Assembly: GCF_022637555.1 (NCBI RefSeq)
Contig: NZ_CP093342.1
Span: forward strand, 620,001-684,000
DNA from: Microbacterium sp. H1-D42
Lineage (GTDB): Bacteria > Actinomycetota > Actinomycetes > Actinomycetales > Microbacteriaceae
Direction: 5' to 3'
DNA length: 64,000 nucleotides
Shown: piece by piece, positions 43,570 to 51,380 of the stretch
Position numbering within the stretch: the stretch's first letter is position 1
Layout: each line of letters begins with the position of its first letter
Made by a program: the position numbers and the translations under genes
Notes under the pieces: model-generated
The model's input: the letters and a program-made list of their open reading frames with translations, nothing else
Told to the model about the DNA's origin: nothing
Database searches by the model: none

Positions 43570-45045
43570 GTGACTGAGAACCAGAACATCGACCAGATCG
43601 CCGCGGCCGCCGCCGCCGCGGCGCGACCCTTCGCCCGCACCAGCCCGCGTGAGCGCGGTGCGGCGCTGGTGGCTGTGGCGGATGCCCTCGACGCGGCCGC
43701 CCCCGAGCTCATCGAGATCGCGATGCGCGAGACCGGCCTCGCCCAGGCGCGCCTGACCGGCGAGCTGCGCCGCACCTCGTGGCAGCTGCGACTGTTCGCC
43801 GACACGATCGTCGATGGGGCGTACCTCGATGTGCGCATCGACGAGGCGGACCCGGAGTATGTCATCGGTCCGCGTCCGGATCTGCGTCGGATGCTGGAGC
43901 CGGTCGGCCCGGTGCTGAACTTCGCGGCATCCAACTTCCCGTTCGCGTTCTCGGTCGCAGGCGGCGACTCCGCCGCCGCGCTCGCCGCAGGCTGCCCTGT
44001 CATCGTGAAGGCGCACTCCGGGCATCCGCAGCTCTCGATCCGCACAGCGGAGGTCGTCGCCGACGCACTGCGCGAGGCGGGGATGCCAGACGGCGTCTTC
44101 CAGCTGATCTCGGGTCAGGAGAACGGCGTCGCGATGCTGAAGGACGAGCGCATCCGAGCCGGTGCCTTCACCGGCTCCACTCATGTCGGGCGGATGCTGG
44201 CCGACATCGCCGCCTCGCGTGAGGTGCCGATCCCGTTCTACGGCGAGCTCGGCAGCGTCAACCCGGTCTACGCGACCTACGCAGACGACGCGCTACTGGG
44301 CGCATTCGTCACCTCGATGTCGGGGTCAGCGGGGCAGCTCTGCACGAAGCCTGGCTTCCTGTTCGTGCCTGAGGGGTCTGATCTGGCATCCGTCTCGGAT
44401 GCTGCGGGCGCCGTGGCCGAGCATCGTCTGCTCAACCCGGGCATCGGGCGCGCGTTCTCGCAGCGCCGCGAGGACGTGCTCGAGGCGGACGGCGTGACCG
44501 TGCTGTCGGCGGGGGAGACCCGCACCGACGAGCACGGCCAGACCTACGCCACCCCGACCGTCGTGACGGTCGACGTCGATGCCCTGGTGGCTGCCGGCGA
44601 CGCACTGCTCGAGGAGTCGTTCGGCCCGCTTTCGGTGATCGTGCGGTACTCCGACCTGTCGACACTGCCCGCGCTGCACGCCGGACTCTTCCCTGGCAAC
44701 CTCACCTCGACCGTGCATGCACGCGAGGCCGAGCTGGCAGACGGATCGCTGACCGAGCTCGTCGACGCGCTCGCCGAGACCAGCGGACGTGTGCTGTTCG
44801 GCGGCTGGCCGACCGGCGTCTCGGTGACCCCGGCCATGCAGCACGGCGGCCCGTACCCTGCGACCACGAGCGATGCGACCAGCGTCGGCACGGCCGCGAT
44901 CACGCGGTTCCTGCGCGGAGTCTCGTATCAGGGGGCGCCGCAGGCGCTGCTGCCCGCTCCGCTGCAGGACGCGAACCCGTGGGGTGTGCCGCAGACTCGC
45001 AGCGCCGCCGGCCGCTCGACGACGTGGGGCTCGTTCGCCGGCTGA
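43570..45045 (+). CDS. Alpha-ketoglutarate semialdehyde dehydrogenase-like aldehyde dehydrogenase
   Basis: A 491-residue ALDH-superfamily enzyme. The general base is Glu226 in FYGELGSVNP and the nucleophile is Cys258 in GQLCTKPG. The block MLEPVGPVLNFAASNFPFAFSVAGGD (key ASNFPFAFSVAGGD) is characteristic of 2,5-dioxovalerate dehydrogenases, which yield 2-oxoglutarate, the last step of hydroxyproline catabolism. GTG start at 43570 with AAGGAGA six bases upstream; the frame continues upstream but is the end of the epimerase gene in another frame. Last gene of the site-B operon. Confidence 0.9.
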   Translation: MTENQNIDQIAAAAAAAARPFARTSPRERGAALVAVADALDAAAPELIEIAMRETGLAQARLTGELRRTSWQLRLFADTIVDGAYLDVRIDEADPEYVIGPRPDLRRMLEPVGPVLNFAASNFPFAFSVAGGDSAAALAAGCPVIVKAHSGHPQLSIRTAEVVADALREAGMPDGVFQLISGQENGVAMLKDERIRAGAFTGSTHVGRMLADIAASREVPIPFYGELGSVNPVYATYADDALLGAFVTSMSGSAGQLCTKPGFLFVPEGSDLASVSDAAGAVAEHRLLNPGIGRAFSQRREDVLEADGVTVLSAGETRTDEHGQTYATPTVVTVDVDALVAAGDALLEESFGPLSVIVRYSDLSTLPALHAGLFPGNLTSTVHAREAELADGSLTELVDALAETSGRVLFGGWPTGVSVTPAMQHGGPYPATTSDATSVGTAAITRFLRGVSYQGAPQALLPAPLQDANPWGVPQTRSAAGRSTTWGSFAG

Positions 45046-45058
45046 GCCCGGTTGCCTA

Positions 45059-45164
45059 CCCGTGCACTCGACGCCCATATCGCCGAGTGCACGGGAAGCT
45101 GCCGAGCGTACGGGGTGTTCGCGTGAACGAGCCGTACACTCGGCGAGATCCCGTGCTCTCGACG
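45059..45164. repeat. Double-hairpin palindromic element after the dehydrogenase operon
   Basis: CCCGTGCACTCG (45059-45070)/CGAGTGCACGGG (45084-45095) is a perfect 12-bp stem. GCCGAGCGTACGG (45101-45113)/CCGTACACTCGGC (45132-45144) pairs at 12 of 13. The first arm recurs as CCCGTGCTCTCGACG at 45150-45164 (14 of 15). It fills the convergent gap and may end both transcripts. Confidence 0.75.
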
Positions 45165-45191
45165 TCCGGTAGTGAGAGGCGGCGAGGGCCG

Positions 45192-45638
45192 TCAGGCCCG
45201 CAGGCGCAGGTGCAGCAGCGGGTACGGGCGCCCGGCATCGTCGAGCTCGCTGCGGCCGATGACCTCGAAGCCGTGGTGCTCGTAGAAGCCGGCGGCGGCG
45301 GGATTCTGCTCGTTGACGTCGACCCTGGTGACCGCCTGGTTCGTGATCGCTTCCTCGAGCAGGGCTGAGCCGACTCCGTTGCCGCGGTGTGCGGCGTCGA
45401 CGAACAGCATCTCGAGCGCGCCGTCGAGGGTTCCTGCGAATCCGACCGGGCTGCCGTCGAGCTCGGCGACGGTGAGCGTGACGGCGGGGAAGTAGTCGGA
45501 TGCCAGGTGCGATTCGATCTCGTCGCGGTCGGCGTCCGCGAGGAAGTCGTGTGTGGCGTCGATCGCGCCGCGCCAGATGCGGACGAGGTCGGGGTATTCG
45601 GCAGCGCCGAAGGTTGCACGAAGGCGAAGTTCACTCAC
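45192..45638 (-). CDS. GNAT N-acetyltransferase
   Basis: A 148-residue single-domain GNAT protein. The acetyl-CoA loop is in LEMLFVDAAHRGNGVGSALLEEAI (key RGNGVG, residues ~85-90), and the NPAAAGFYEHHGFEVIGR block near 110-127 is the conserved second half. It resembles YjaB/AttT-type acetyltransferases annotated for small amines, but the substrate is unknown. It stands apart from the surrounding operons, with palindromic repeats on both sides, and has no regulon site. Confidence 0.8.
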   Translation of the reverse strand: MSELRLRATFGAAEYPDLVRIWRGAIDATHDFLADADRDEIESHLASDYFPAVTLTVAELDGSPVGFAGTLDGALEMLFVDAAHRGNGVGSALLEEAITNQAVTRVDVNEQNPAAAGFYEHHGFEVIGRSELDDAGRPYPLLHLRLRA

Positions 45639-45739
45639 GACATCAACGCTACGCGACGCATGGTTCAGCGTGGTCGTGTGCCTTTGCTGCCTGGGGCGTC
45701 AAGTACGCCTGTCCTCGAACTCGCCGTCCCATTCATCGC

Positions 45740-45811
45740 CGCCCCTGCTCGTTGCCGCCGCCCCTGTTCAGTTGCGTAACTGGGCAGGGGCGAGGACGCT
45801 CAGCAGGGGCG
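45740..45811. repeat. Nested hairpin element (CGCCCCTG/CAGGGGCG)
   Basis: Outer arms CGCCCCTGCT (45740-45749) and AGCAGGGGCG (45802-45811) enclose an inner stem 45759-45773/45778-45792 (CGCCCCTG-N2-CAGTT paired with AACTG-N2-CAGGGGCG, loop GCGT). It lies between the acetyltransferase start and the amidohydrolase stop; the remainder of 45639-45853 holds nothing recognisable. Confidence 0.75.
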
Positions 45812-45853
45812 AGGAAGCGGGAAACCTGAATCCCGTCGGATCAGGGCGTGGCG

Positions 45854-47035
45854 TCAGACGACCGAACCGGCGCGGATCACCGAGACGCGAGCATCCTGCC
45901 GCCAGAGCGCTGACGAGTCGGCGAGGGGATCGGATGCCAGCAGCACAGCGTCCCCGTACGCCCCGAGATCCAGGTGGCCAAGCGCCTCATCCCCGATGAG
46001 CTCCGCGTTCACGGCGGTCATCGACCGCAGCGTGGCCGTGGCCGAGGACGCCTCGACCTGCAGGCGGATGCCGGCCAGCTGATCGTCCTCGAGGTCGCCC
46101 ATCAGGTCCGTGCCGAAGCCGACGCGCACACCTGCCGCATGGGCCAGGCGCACAGCATCCTGCCCCTTCGCGAGCACCTCGGTGTTCTTCTCGAGAGACA
46201 CCGCATTCAGCCCGATCTCGGCGCCGCGTCGATCCATCGCGTCGTACGCGGCGAGGGTCGGCACGAGGAACGCCCCGGCCTCCGCCATCATCGACGCGGT
46301 CGCCTCGTCGATGAGGTTCCCGTGCTCGATCGACCGCACTCCGGCGCCCACAGCGTGCTGCACGGCCTCGGACGAGTACGCGTGCGCGCACACGTACGAA
46401 CCACGCCGCGCGGCCTCATCCACCACGGCGCGCAGCTCGTCGACGGAGTACTGCGGCACCCGGATCGGGTCGGTCAGCGAGAACACGCCACCGGAGGCCA
46501 TCACCTTGATCGCGTGCGCACCGGTGCGCAGCCGGTTGCGCACCGCCAGTCGCAGGTTGTCGACGCCGTCGACGACCTCGCACATGTGCCCGTGCGAGAA
46601 GCAGACGTCCACGTGCGCGGAGCGAGGGTCGCCGTGTCCGCCGGTCTGGCTGAGCGCAGGACCGGTGAAGTGGTACCGCGGCGAGGGGAACAGGTCGGCG
46701 TCGATCGCCTGTGCGAGGCCGATGTCTCCGCCGGCGACGTCGCGCACTGTGGTGAATCCGCGCTGCAGGGCGCGCGTCAGTCGTCGGGCGCCGTTGAGGG
46801 CGGCGTAGCTGAGCGGTCCGCGCTCGTTCTCGAAGCCGTCCATACTCGTGGCGTACGCGTGGAAGTGCGCATCGATTAGGCCGGGAATCAGCCAGCGTCC
46901 CGTGGCGTCGAGCAACTCAGCATCCGACGCGGCCGCTGAGGCGACCCGGCCGTCCACGATGTGCACGTCGCGCACCGAGAAGCCCGAGCCGTTCCAGACG
47001 TGTGCGCCGGTGATCGAAAGGGATGCAGCAGACAT
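45854..47035 (-). CDS. Metal-dependent amidohydrolase, imidazolonepropionase/Xaa-Pro dipeptidase-like
   Basis: A 393-residue amidohydrolase-superfamily enzyme. Metal ligands are His57-X-His59 in IDAHFHAY, the bridging Lys in AIKVMASGG, His residues in VCAHAYSS and SIEHGNLID, and Asp in GFGTDLMGD. This sequence type, with a substrate-binding GGHGDPRS segment, belongs to the subgroup that includes enzymes splitting L-Xaa-L-Pro dipeptides, which would fit an island for proline-type peptides. ATG 47035 follows GGAGG. Third gene of the operon controlled by site C. Other amide substrates are possible. Confidence 0.8.
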   Translation of the reverse strand: MSAASLSITGAHVWNGSGFSVRDVHIVDGRVASAAASDAELLDATGRWLIPGLIDAHFHAYATSMDGFENERGPLSYAALNGARRLTRALQRGFTTVRDVAGGDIGLAQAIDADLFPSPRYHFTGPALSQTGGHGDPRSAHVDVCFSHGHMCEVVDGVDNLRLAVRNRLRTGAHAIKVMASGGVFSLTDPIRVPQYSVDELRAVVDEAARRGSYVCAHAYSSEAVQHAVGAGVRSIEHGNLIDEATASMMAEAGAFLVPTLAAYDAMDRRGAEIGLNAVSLEKNTEVLAKGQDAVRLAHAAGVRVGFGTDLMGDLEDDQLAGIRLQVEASSATATLRSMTAVNAELIGDEALGHLDLGAYGDAVLLASDPLADSSALWRQDARVSVIRAGSVV

Positions 47036-47061
47036 GGTGTCCTCCGGTGGGTAAAAGTGAG

Positions 47062-48066
47062 TCAGCGCAGGCTGAAGCCGCCCTGCAGCGGGTCGCCCTC
47101 GTCGAGTTCGAAGTCGCAGGAGCCGACGCGGTACGCGTTGCCGCGGACTTCGGGGATGACTCCGGATGCTGTGCGCTCGGCGATCCGCGCCAGGAAGCGC
47201 GTGCTGATGATCGAGTCGTGCGTGAGTGTCTCGCCGTCGGCGAGCTCTCCAGTCGCGGCGAGCAGCGCGACGCGGGCGGCGGTGCCGGATCCGCAGGGAC
47301 TGCGGTCGACTTCGCCGTCGGCGAAGACGGTGACGTTGCGCTGGTGCGGACCGGTCTCGGTGCGGCCGAGATCGTCGAACAGGATGGTGCCGTACACACC
47401 GGACAGCCGGGCGTCGGCGAGCTGCGCGGCGGGATGCTCGTTGAGTGCCCACTTGATCTCACGGCCGATCGCGATGAGGTCGGTGGTGTGCGGCGGCGTC
47501 ACCTCGAGCCCGACCGAGCCCGCCGACAGCGTCGCGTACACGGCCCCGCCGAAGATGAGATCGACGTCGACCTCACCGCGCGAGGTCTGCAGTCGGATGC
47601 CACGCGCGAGCACCCGCGACTCCACGTTGCGGAACGTGATCTCCTCGATCTTCCCGCCGCGCTGACGCACGACCGCCTGCACGCGACCACTCGGGACATC
47701 GATGGTGACGGTCGTCTCGCCGTCAGCATCCGACGGCACGCGCCCGGTGCGCACGGCCCACGCGCCCAGCGCGATCGTGCCATGCCCGCAGGCGGTCGAG
47801 AAGCCGTCCTTGTGCCAGAACAGCACGCCGAAGTCGGCGCCGTCGTCGTCGGGCGGCGTGATGAATCCGCCGTACATGTCGTCGTGGCCGCGGGGTTCGA
47901 GGCAGAGGAAGCGGCGGACGTCATCGGCGCCTCCGGAGATCGCGCTCGCTCCGTGGGCTATCGCGTTGGCTCGCCGCTCCGCGACGGTCGCACCGTGGGT
48001 GGGAACGTTCTCGACGATGCGGAACGGCTCTCCGGCCGTGTGCCAGTCATCGGTGATCCAGCGCAT
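47062..48066 (-). CDS. Second proline-racemase-family protein (racemase/epimerase or 3-hydroxyproline dehydratase-like)
   Basis: A 334-residue paralogue of the epimerase at 42527-43528. It has Cys93 in TACGHGTIA and Cys258 in DRSPCGSGTAA, so both catalytic cysteines remain. Its N-terminus (DDWHTAGEPFRIVEN) and gene context beside an ornithine-cyclodeaminase-like reductase recall trans-3-hydroxyproline dehydratase loci, but dehydratases normally replace the second cysteine by Thr, so by residues it should be a racemase or epimerase. Lies between the amidohydrolase and reductase genes, with short gaps, in the site-C operon. Confidence 0.8.
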   Translation of the reverse strand: MRWITDDWHTAGEPFRIVENVPTHGATVAERRANAIAHGASAISGGADDVRRFLCLEPRGHDDMYGGFITPPDDDGADFGVLFWHKDGFSTACGHGTIALGAWAVRTGRVPSDADGETTVTIDVPSGRVQAVVRQRGGKIEEITFRNVESRVLARGIRLQTSRGEVDVDLIFGGAVYATLSAGSVGLEVTPPHTTDLIAIGREIKWALNEHPAAQLADARLSGVYGTILFDDLGRTETGPHQRNVTVFADGEVDRSPCGSGTAARVALLAATGELADGETLTHDSIISTRFLARIAERTASGVIPEVRGNAYRVGSCDFELDEGDPLQGGFSLR

Positions 48067-48090
48067 TCGTGCTCCAGTGGGGGTGGTGGG

Positions 48091-49020
48091 TCAGACGGCG
48101 AGGCGGGCGACGGCGAGGTCCTGCCAGCCCATGCCGCAGGTCTTGACGATGCGCGGACGGTCGGATGCCGGTGCGACGGCGCCGGTGAACAACTCGTTCA
48201 TCGTGACGACGTCGCTGTGCCGCAGCATCCCCGCAGCGACGGCGACGATCACGTCGCCCGCTTCGCTTCGGGCGACGCGGCGGCTCTCGACGACGACCTG
48301 CGAGCGGCCGACGAGCACCGGGTCGAGCTCGGTGCGATCGGGTTCGTGCGAGCCGATCGCGATGATGGTCGCGTTGTCGCGGACGAGCGCGGAAGGGAAG
48401 AGGGGCTCGGATGCTGTCGTCGCGCACACGATGAGCGTGGCGTTCGCGATGTCGTCGATCGTGCCTGCGCGCATGTCGGCGTCGGGTGCGTAGCTGCGGG
48501 AGGCGTCGACGGCGGATGCTGTGCGCTCGGCGTCGCGGCCGATGATGCACACGGTGCGCAGCGGACGGATCGCGGCGAGGGCTTCGACGTGGCGAATGGC
48601 CTGCGGGCCGGTGCCGATGACGACGAGGTCGGCGGCATCCTGCTCGGCGAGCACGTCTGCGCAGGCGGCGGACACGGCGGGAGTGCGCAGGCTCGTCAGG
48701 GCTGTGCCGTCGAGGATCGCGGTGGGGGCGAGGGTCTCGCCGTCGACGAGGATGTAGACGGCCTGGATGCGCTCGAGCCCGCGGGCCGGGTTGCCCGGCG
48801 CGACGGTGGCGAACTTCTGTCCGACGGCGCCGCCGGCTGCGGCGGGCATGAGCAGCAGCTGTCCGTTCGGGACGTCGAGGATCTGACGGGCGAGATCGTC
48901 TTCGGGGTCGAAGCCGTCGCGCAGGGTGTTCTGGATGGCGGCGATGGCGGCTGACATGCTGATGCGCTCGGCGATGCGGTCGGCGCCGACCAGGGTGAGA
49001 TCTTCGATGACGTCGGGCAT
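48091..49020 (-). CDS. Ornithine cyclodeaminase/mu-crystallin family reductase
   Basis: A 309-residue NAD(P)-binding protein. The Rossmann motif is LVVIGTGPQAIRHVEAL (GxGxQA, typical of the family). The family contains ornithine cyclodeaminase, ketimine reductases and the delta1-pyrroline-2-carboxylate reductase LhpI. Next to a proline-racemase-family gene, the reductase role (pyrroline-2-carboxylate to L-proline) is the best guess. First gene of a three-gene minus-strand operon whose promoter carries site C. Confidence 0.82.
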   Translation of the reverse strand: MPDVIEDLTLVGADRIAERISMSAAIAAIQNTLRDGFDPEDDLARQILDVPNGQLLLMPAAAGGAVGQKFATVAPGNPARGLERIQAVYILVDGETLAPTAILDGTALTSLRTPAVSAACADVLAEQDAADLVVIGTGPQAIRHVEALAAIRPLRTVCIIGRDAERTASAVDASRSYAPDADMRAGTIDDIANATLIVCATTASEPLFPSALVRDNATIIAIGSHEPDRTELDPVLVGRSQVVVESRRVARSEAGDVIVAVAAGMLRHSDVVTMNELFTGAVAPASDRPRIVKTCGMGWQDLAVARLAV

Positions 49021-49044
49021 GCTCTCAATCTAGGCGAGGTCGAG

Positions 49045-49061
49045 TAATATGTCACGTTCTA
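49045..49061 (-). promoter_or_regulatory. Regulon operator site C (reductase-racemase-amidohydrolase operon)
   Basis: TAATATGTCACGTTCTA matches site D at 14 of 17 and fits the island consensus. It lies 25 bases upstream of the reductase ATG; on the minus strand it includes a -10-like TAGAAC (49061-49056). Confidence 0.65.
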
Positions 49062-49127
49062 TCAGGCTGTGTGCGGTGTTCGCGCTCGATTCGCGCACCA
49101 GGTATCCCATGTCGTAAGCTGGACGAC

Positions 49128-49218
49128 GGTGACGTGTCCGAGCGGCCGAAGGTGCAACTCTCGAAAAGTTGTGTAGGGTAACCCCCTACCGTGGGTTCAA
49201 ATCCCACCGTCACCGCCA
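49128..49218 (+). tRNA. tRNA-Ser (CGA)
   Basis: A 91-base class II tRNA. Acceptor stem GGTGACG/CGTCACC, discriminator G and encoded CCA (49216-49218). The anticodon stem CAACT/AGTTG holds the loop CTCGAAA with anticodon CGA at 49162-49164, reading UCG. A long variable arm (GTAGGGTAACCCCCTAC) and T-loop GTTCAAATC confirm serine identity. Confidence 0.97.
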
Positions 49219-49220
49219 GA

Positions 49221-49245
49221 AAAACCCCTGTTCAGCAGGGGTTTT
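49221..49245 (+). terminator. Intrinsic terminator of tRNA-Ser
   Basis: Stem AAAACCCCTG/CAGGGGTTTT with loop TTCAG, followed by TTCTTTC, directly after the CCA end. A classic Rho-independent terminator. The following stretch to 49498 has lower GC and holds no convincing gene. Confidence 0.93.
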
Positions 49246-49498
49246 TTCTTTCGTCCACCCACGAAATGCCCACATCTCATCCACAATCGCCAATTCGTGA
49301 GCGCGGACGCAATCCGTCGTCCTCATTCTGGTCATCGCTCAAGTGGTAACGAAGCTACTGCTAAGTGGGTCCTCGTTAAGCCGCCGTCTCAGAATGTCCT
49401 CCGCGCACCCGAGCCGACCCGCGATCCAATAGCGCAGGACGAGAGCGTTCTCGCGATAGGCGTTGGCTAGGGTCCCAATGTCGGGCGTCGGATGACGC

Positions 49499-49789
49499 CT
49501 ACTCGCTGGCGCCGGTGTCCCTGGACGCGACCTGCGCGTCTTCCGCGCGCATGCGGGCCAACACCTGATCGACGTCGGAATCGAACGAGGCATTCTTCGC
49601 GACCAGGCCATCGACTCCAACCACGACGAGGCTGACGGCCGCTGCGAGCGCGAAGATCCAGACCTCCTGCGTCCATGCAGAGATGATGAGACCGCCGGCG
49701 AAGATCACGCGGCTGACGATGTACAGAAGAGTCCGCAAACTCGGGCGGAGTCGTTCGCCGCGGCAAGCGGGTCCTTCTGTCTTGCGCAT
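49499..49789 (-). CDS. Small membrane protein, unknown
   Basis: A 96-residue protein with two adjacent hydrophobic segments (LLYIVSRVIFAGGLIISAW, ~21-39, and IFALAAAVSLVVVGVDGLV, ~45-63) and a charged cytoplasmic C-terminus. No known family motif. It ends by a TAG, and beyond this stop another frame encodes a protein-like 49-residue stretch (49339-49488), so the locus might be a decayed or frameshifted longer gene. It stands alone. Low-GC surroundings next to the tRNA could mean imported DNA. Confidence 0.55.
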   Translation of the reverse strand: MRKTEGPACRGERLRPSLRTLLYIVSRVIFAGGLIISAWTQEVWIFALAAAVSLVVVGVDGLVAKNASFDSDVDQVLARMRAEDAQVASRDTGASE

Positions 49790-49927
49790 ACCTACTCGAT
49801 TTTCTCATGCGCACCCTCGAGACATCGGGGTCGCTCGTACAAGCGCAGTGCCTGGACCTTGGAGGAGTTCACGGCGCTGCGCGGGCGACGGCTTCCGGGC
49901 TGTTGTTAGCGCCGCTTCCGAGGGGCG

Positions 49928-50443
49928 TCAGGTCGGGCGTCGCAGCGGGATCTTCCGCACGGTCGCCCAGACCCCGTCGCGTCCTTCCTCCATCACCGAC
50001 AGTGCAGTGATCGACACCCGCAGCGGAAGGGATGGAGTGAGAGCGTCTGCGATACGCGTGACCAGTGAGCGTGCGGCCTCGCCGGAATCGGTTCGCGCGA
50101 CGGTGAGATGAGGAACGGGTGCCACGACCGCCCCGCCGTACAACGGTGTTTCGGGGAACCTGTGCGCGAGCCGTCTCATCAGGCAATTGATCGCGGCATC
50201 CGGGTCTGGTCGAAGGTAGATCGCGCCCGACTCGAAGATGTGGATGCTGGTGAACCGCACGTCGAACGAATCAGTGGCAGCGGCGACTTCAGTAACAGCA
50301 GCCATTGCAGCGTCGTCGATGGGGTCGACCCACGGGTACAACAGGGTGATGTGGGGCGGGACGCCCACCGGGTGCGTCCCCGGCCACCACGGGCTGATGA
50401 TGTCTGCCAGCTCGGGAAAGTGGAGGTCTACCGAACTCGTCAT
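49928..50443 (-). CDS. 2'-5' RNA ligase superfamily protein
   Basis: A 171-residue 2H-phosphoesterase-fold protein. The two catalytic HxT motifs are HITLLYP (residues ~29-35) and HLTVART (~110-116), spaced as in LigT-like cyclic phosphodiesterases and 2'-5' RNA ligases. It could act on 2',3'-cyclic phosphates of RNA or nucleotides. I start at ATG 50443, which overlaps the preceding gene's stop (ATGA); a GTG/ATG upstream frame to 50497 lies inside that gene. Physiological substrate unknown. Confidence 0.85.
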   Translation of the reverse strand: MTSSVDLHFPELADIISPWWPGTHPVGVPPHITLLYPWVDPIDDAAMAAVTEVAAATDSFDVRFTSIHIFESGAIYLRPDPDAAINCLMRRLAHRFPETPLYGGAVVAPVPHLTVARTDSGEAARSLVTRIADALTPSLPLRVSITALSVMEEGRDGVWATVRKIPLRRPT

Positions 50444-50820
50444 GAGCGGACGCTCTCGGGATCGCTGACCGGCGTGTCCTGACTGAATGTGTTCCACCAG
50501 CGGCCGTCGCGCTCCTGCCAGAGCGAGCTGATGTACATCGCCTCCCGCGTGGTGCCCCCGAAAGCCAGATAGTCCGCGCGGTAACAGAGCATCACCGTGC
50601 TCGGCGCGACGTCGACGATCCGTGCTTCGCTGATCGCGTACGATGCCATGCTCGGACCTCCGGCCAGCTCGGCAACATGATCGTCTCGAACGGCGAAGCC
50701 CGTCGGGTACACACCGACGAAGTCGGCTGACAGGAGTTCGCGATCAGCATCCGCGTCACCGCTGACCAGCGCTTCCCACACGCGCGACTCCCGCTCCACG
50801 AAGAACTCCAGGCTCTGCAT
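50440..50820 (-). CDS. NTF2-like (DUF4440) protein
   Basis: A 126-residue protein with the cone-shaped NTF2-like fold pattern: helices LEFFVERESRVWEALVSGDADADRELLSADFVGVYPTG (key RESRVWEALVSGD), then strands VAPSTVMLCYRADY, REAMYISSLWQERDGRWWNTFSQDTP. This is the DUF4440/SnoaL-like group whose members bind small molecules or act as minor subunits. It is co-transcribed with the RNA-ligase-like gene (four-base overlap). Function unknown. Confidence 0.75.
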   Translation of the reverse strand: MQSLEFFVERESRVWEALVSGDADADRELLSADFVGVYPTGFAVRDDHVAELAGGPSMASYAISEARIVDVAPSTVMLCYRADYLAFGGTTREAMYISSLWQERDGRWWNTFSQDTPVSDPESVRS

Positions 50821-50943
50821 CCGCCCAGTATCGCAACCCAGCCCGAAGCTGCATACATCGTTCCGCGGCGTTTGGCCAGGGGGTCGCGTTCCGCCCTGGC
50901 CTCCGTAGCGTGGTTCCTCCGCAACAAGCAGAGGAGAACGATC

Positions 50944-51369
50944 ATGGACGCTTCAAGCAGTGGCACGCTGATCAAGCTCAGCGAGACCGACGAGACCGTG
51001 GCTGACCGCGCTGATGACATCCGCGGACGCAAGGTGAAGGACAGCGCCGGTGAGGACCTCGGCAAGGTCAAGGACCTTCTGATCGACCAGGACGAGAACC
51101 GTGTGCGGTTCATGGAGGTCGCTTCGGGTGGGTTCCTCGGGATCGGGCAGGACACGTCGCTGATCCCCATCGACGCGATCACGGCGATCGCCGAGGACGA
51201 GGTGCGCATCGACCAGACCCGCACCGAGGTCGCCGGCGCGCCGGCCTATGACCCGGACCTTGTCCGCGAACGCCAGCGTGACACCTACGGTGAGTACCTG
51301 AGCTACTACGGCTACCCGCTGTGGTGGGGACCCGACTACGCGTACCCCGACTACCCGCTGTACCGCTGA
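50944..51369 (+). CDS. PRC-barrel domain protein
   Basis: A 141-residue soluble protein. Residues ~25-95 form a PRC-barrel (DDIRGRKVKDSAGEDLGKVKDLLIDQ, in key part RKVKDSAGEDLGKVKDLLID, then VRFMEVASGGFLGIGQDTSLIPIDAI). The C-terminal 40 residues are rich in Tyr, Pro and Trp (YLSYYGYPLWWGPDYAYP). Such proteins are often stress-induced in actinobacteria, but no direct function is known. ATG 50944 follows AGGAGAACGATC. It is followed 11 bases later by the TspO-like gene. Confidence 0.85.
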   Translation: MDASSSGTLIKLSETDETVADRADDIRGRKVKDSAGEDLGKVKDLLIDQDENRVRFMEVASGGFLGIGQDTSLIPIDAITAIAEDEVRIDQTRTEVAGAPAYDPDLVRERQRDTYGEYLSYYGYPLWWGPDYAYPDYPLYR

Positions 51370-51380
51370 GTGCGCGCGCG

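Noticed and set aside
47062..48066. Assignment as trans-3-hydroxyproline dehydratase
   Set aside because: The gene neighbourhood fits, but both catalytic cysteines are present; known dehydratases replace the second one, so the name was not used.
49339..49620. 93-codon frame overlapping the small membrane-protein gene
   Set aside because: The first half is a shadow of the membrane protein; only the last 49 residues look protein-like and have no start. Kept as a remnant candidate in the findings rather than as a gene.
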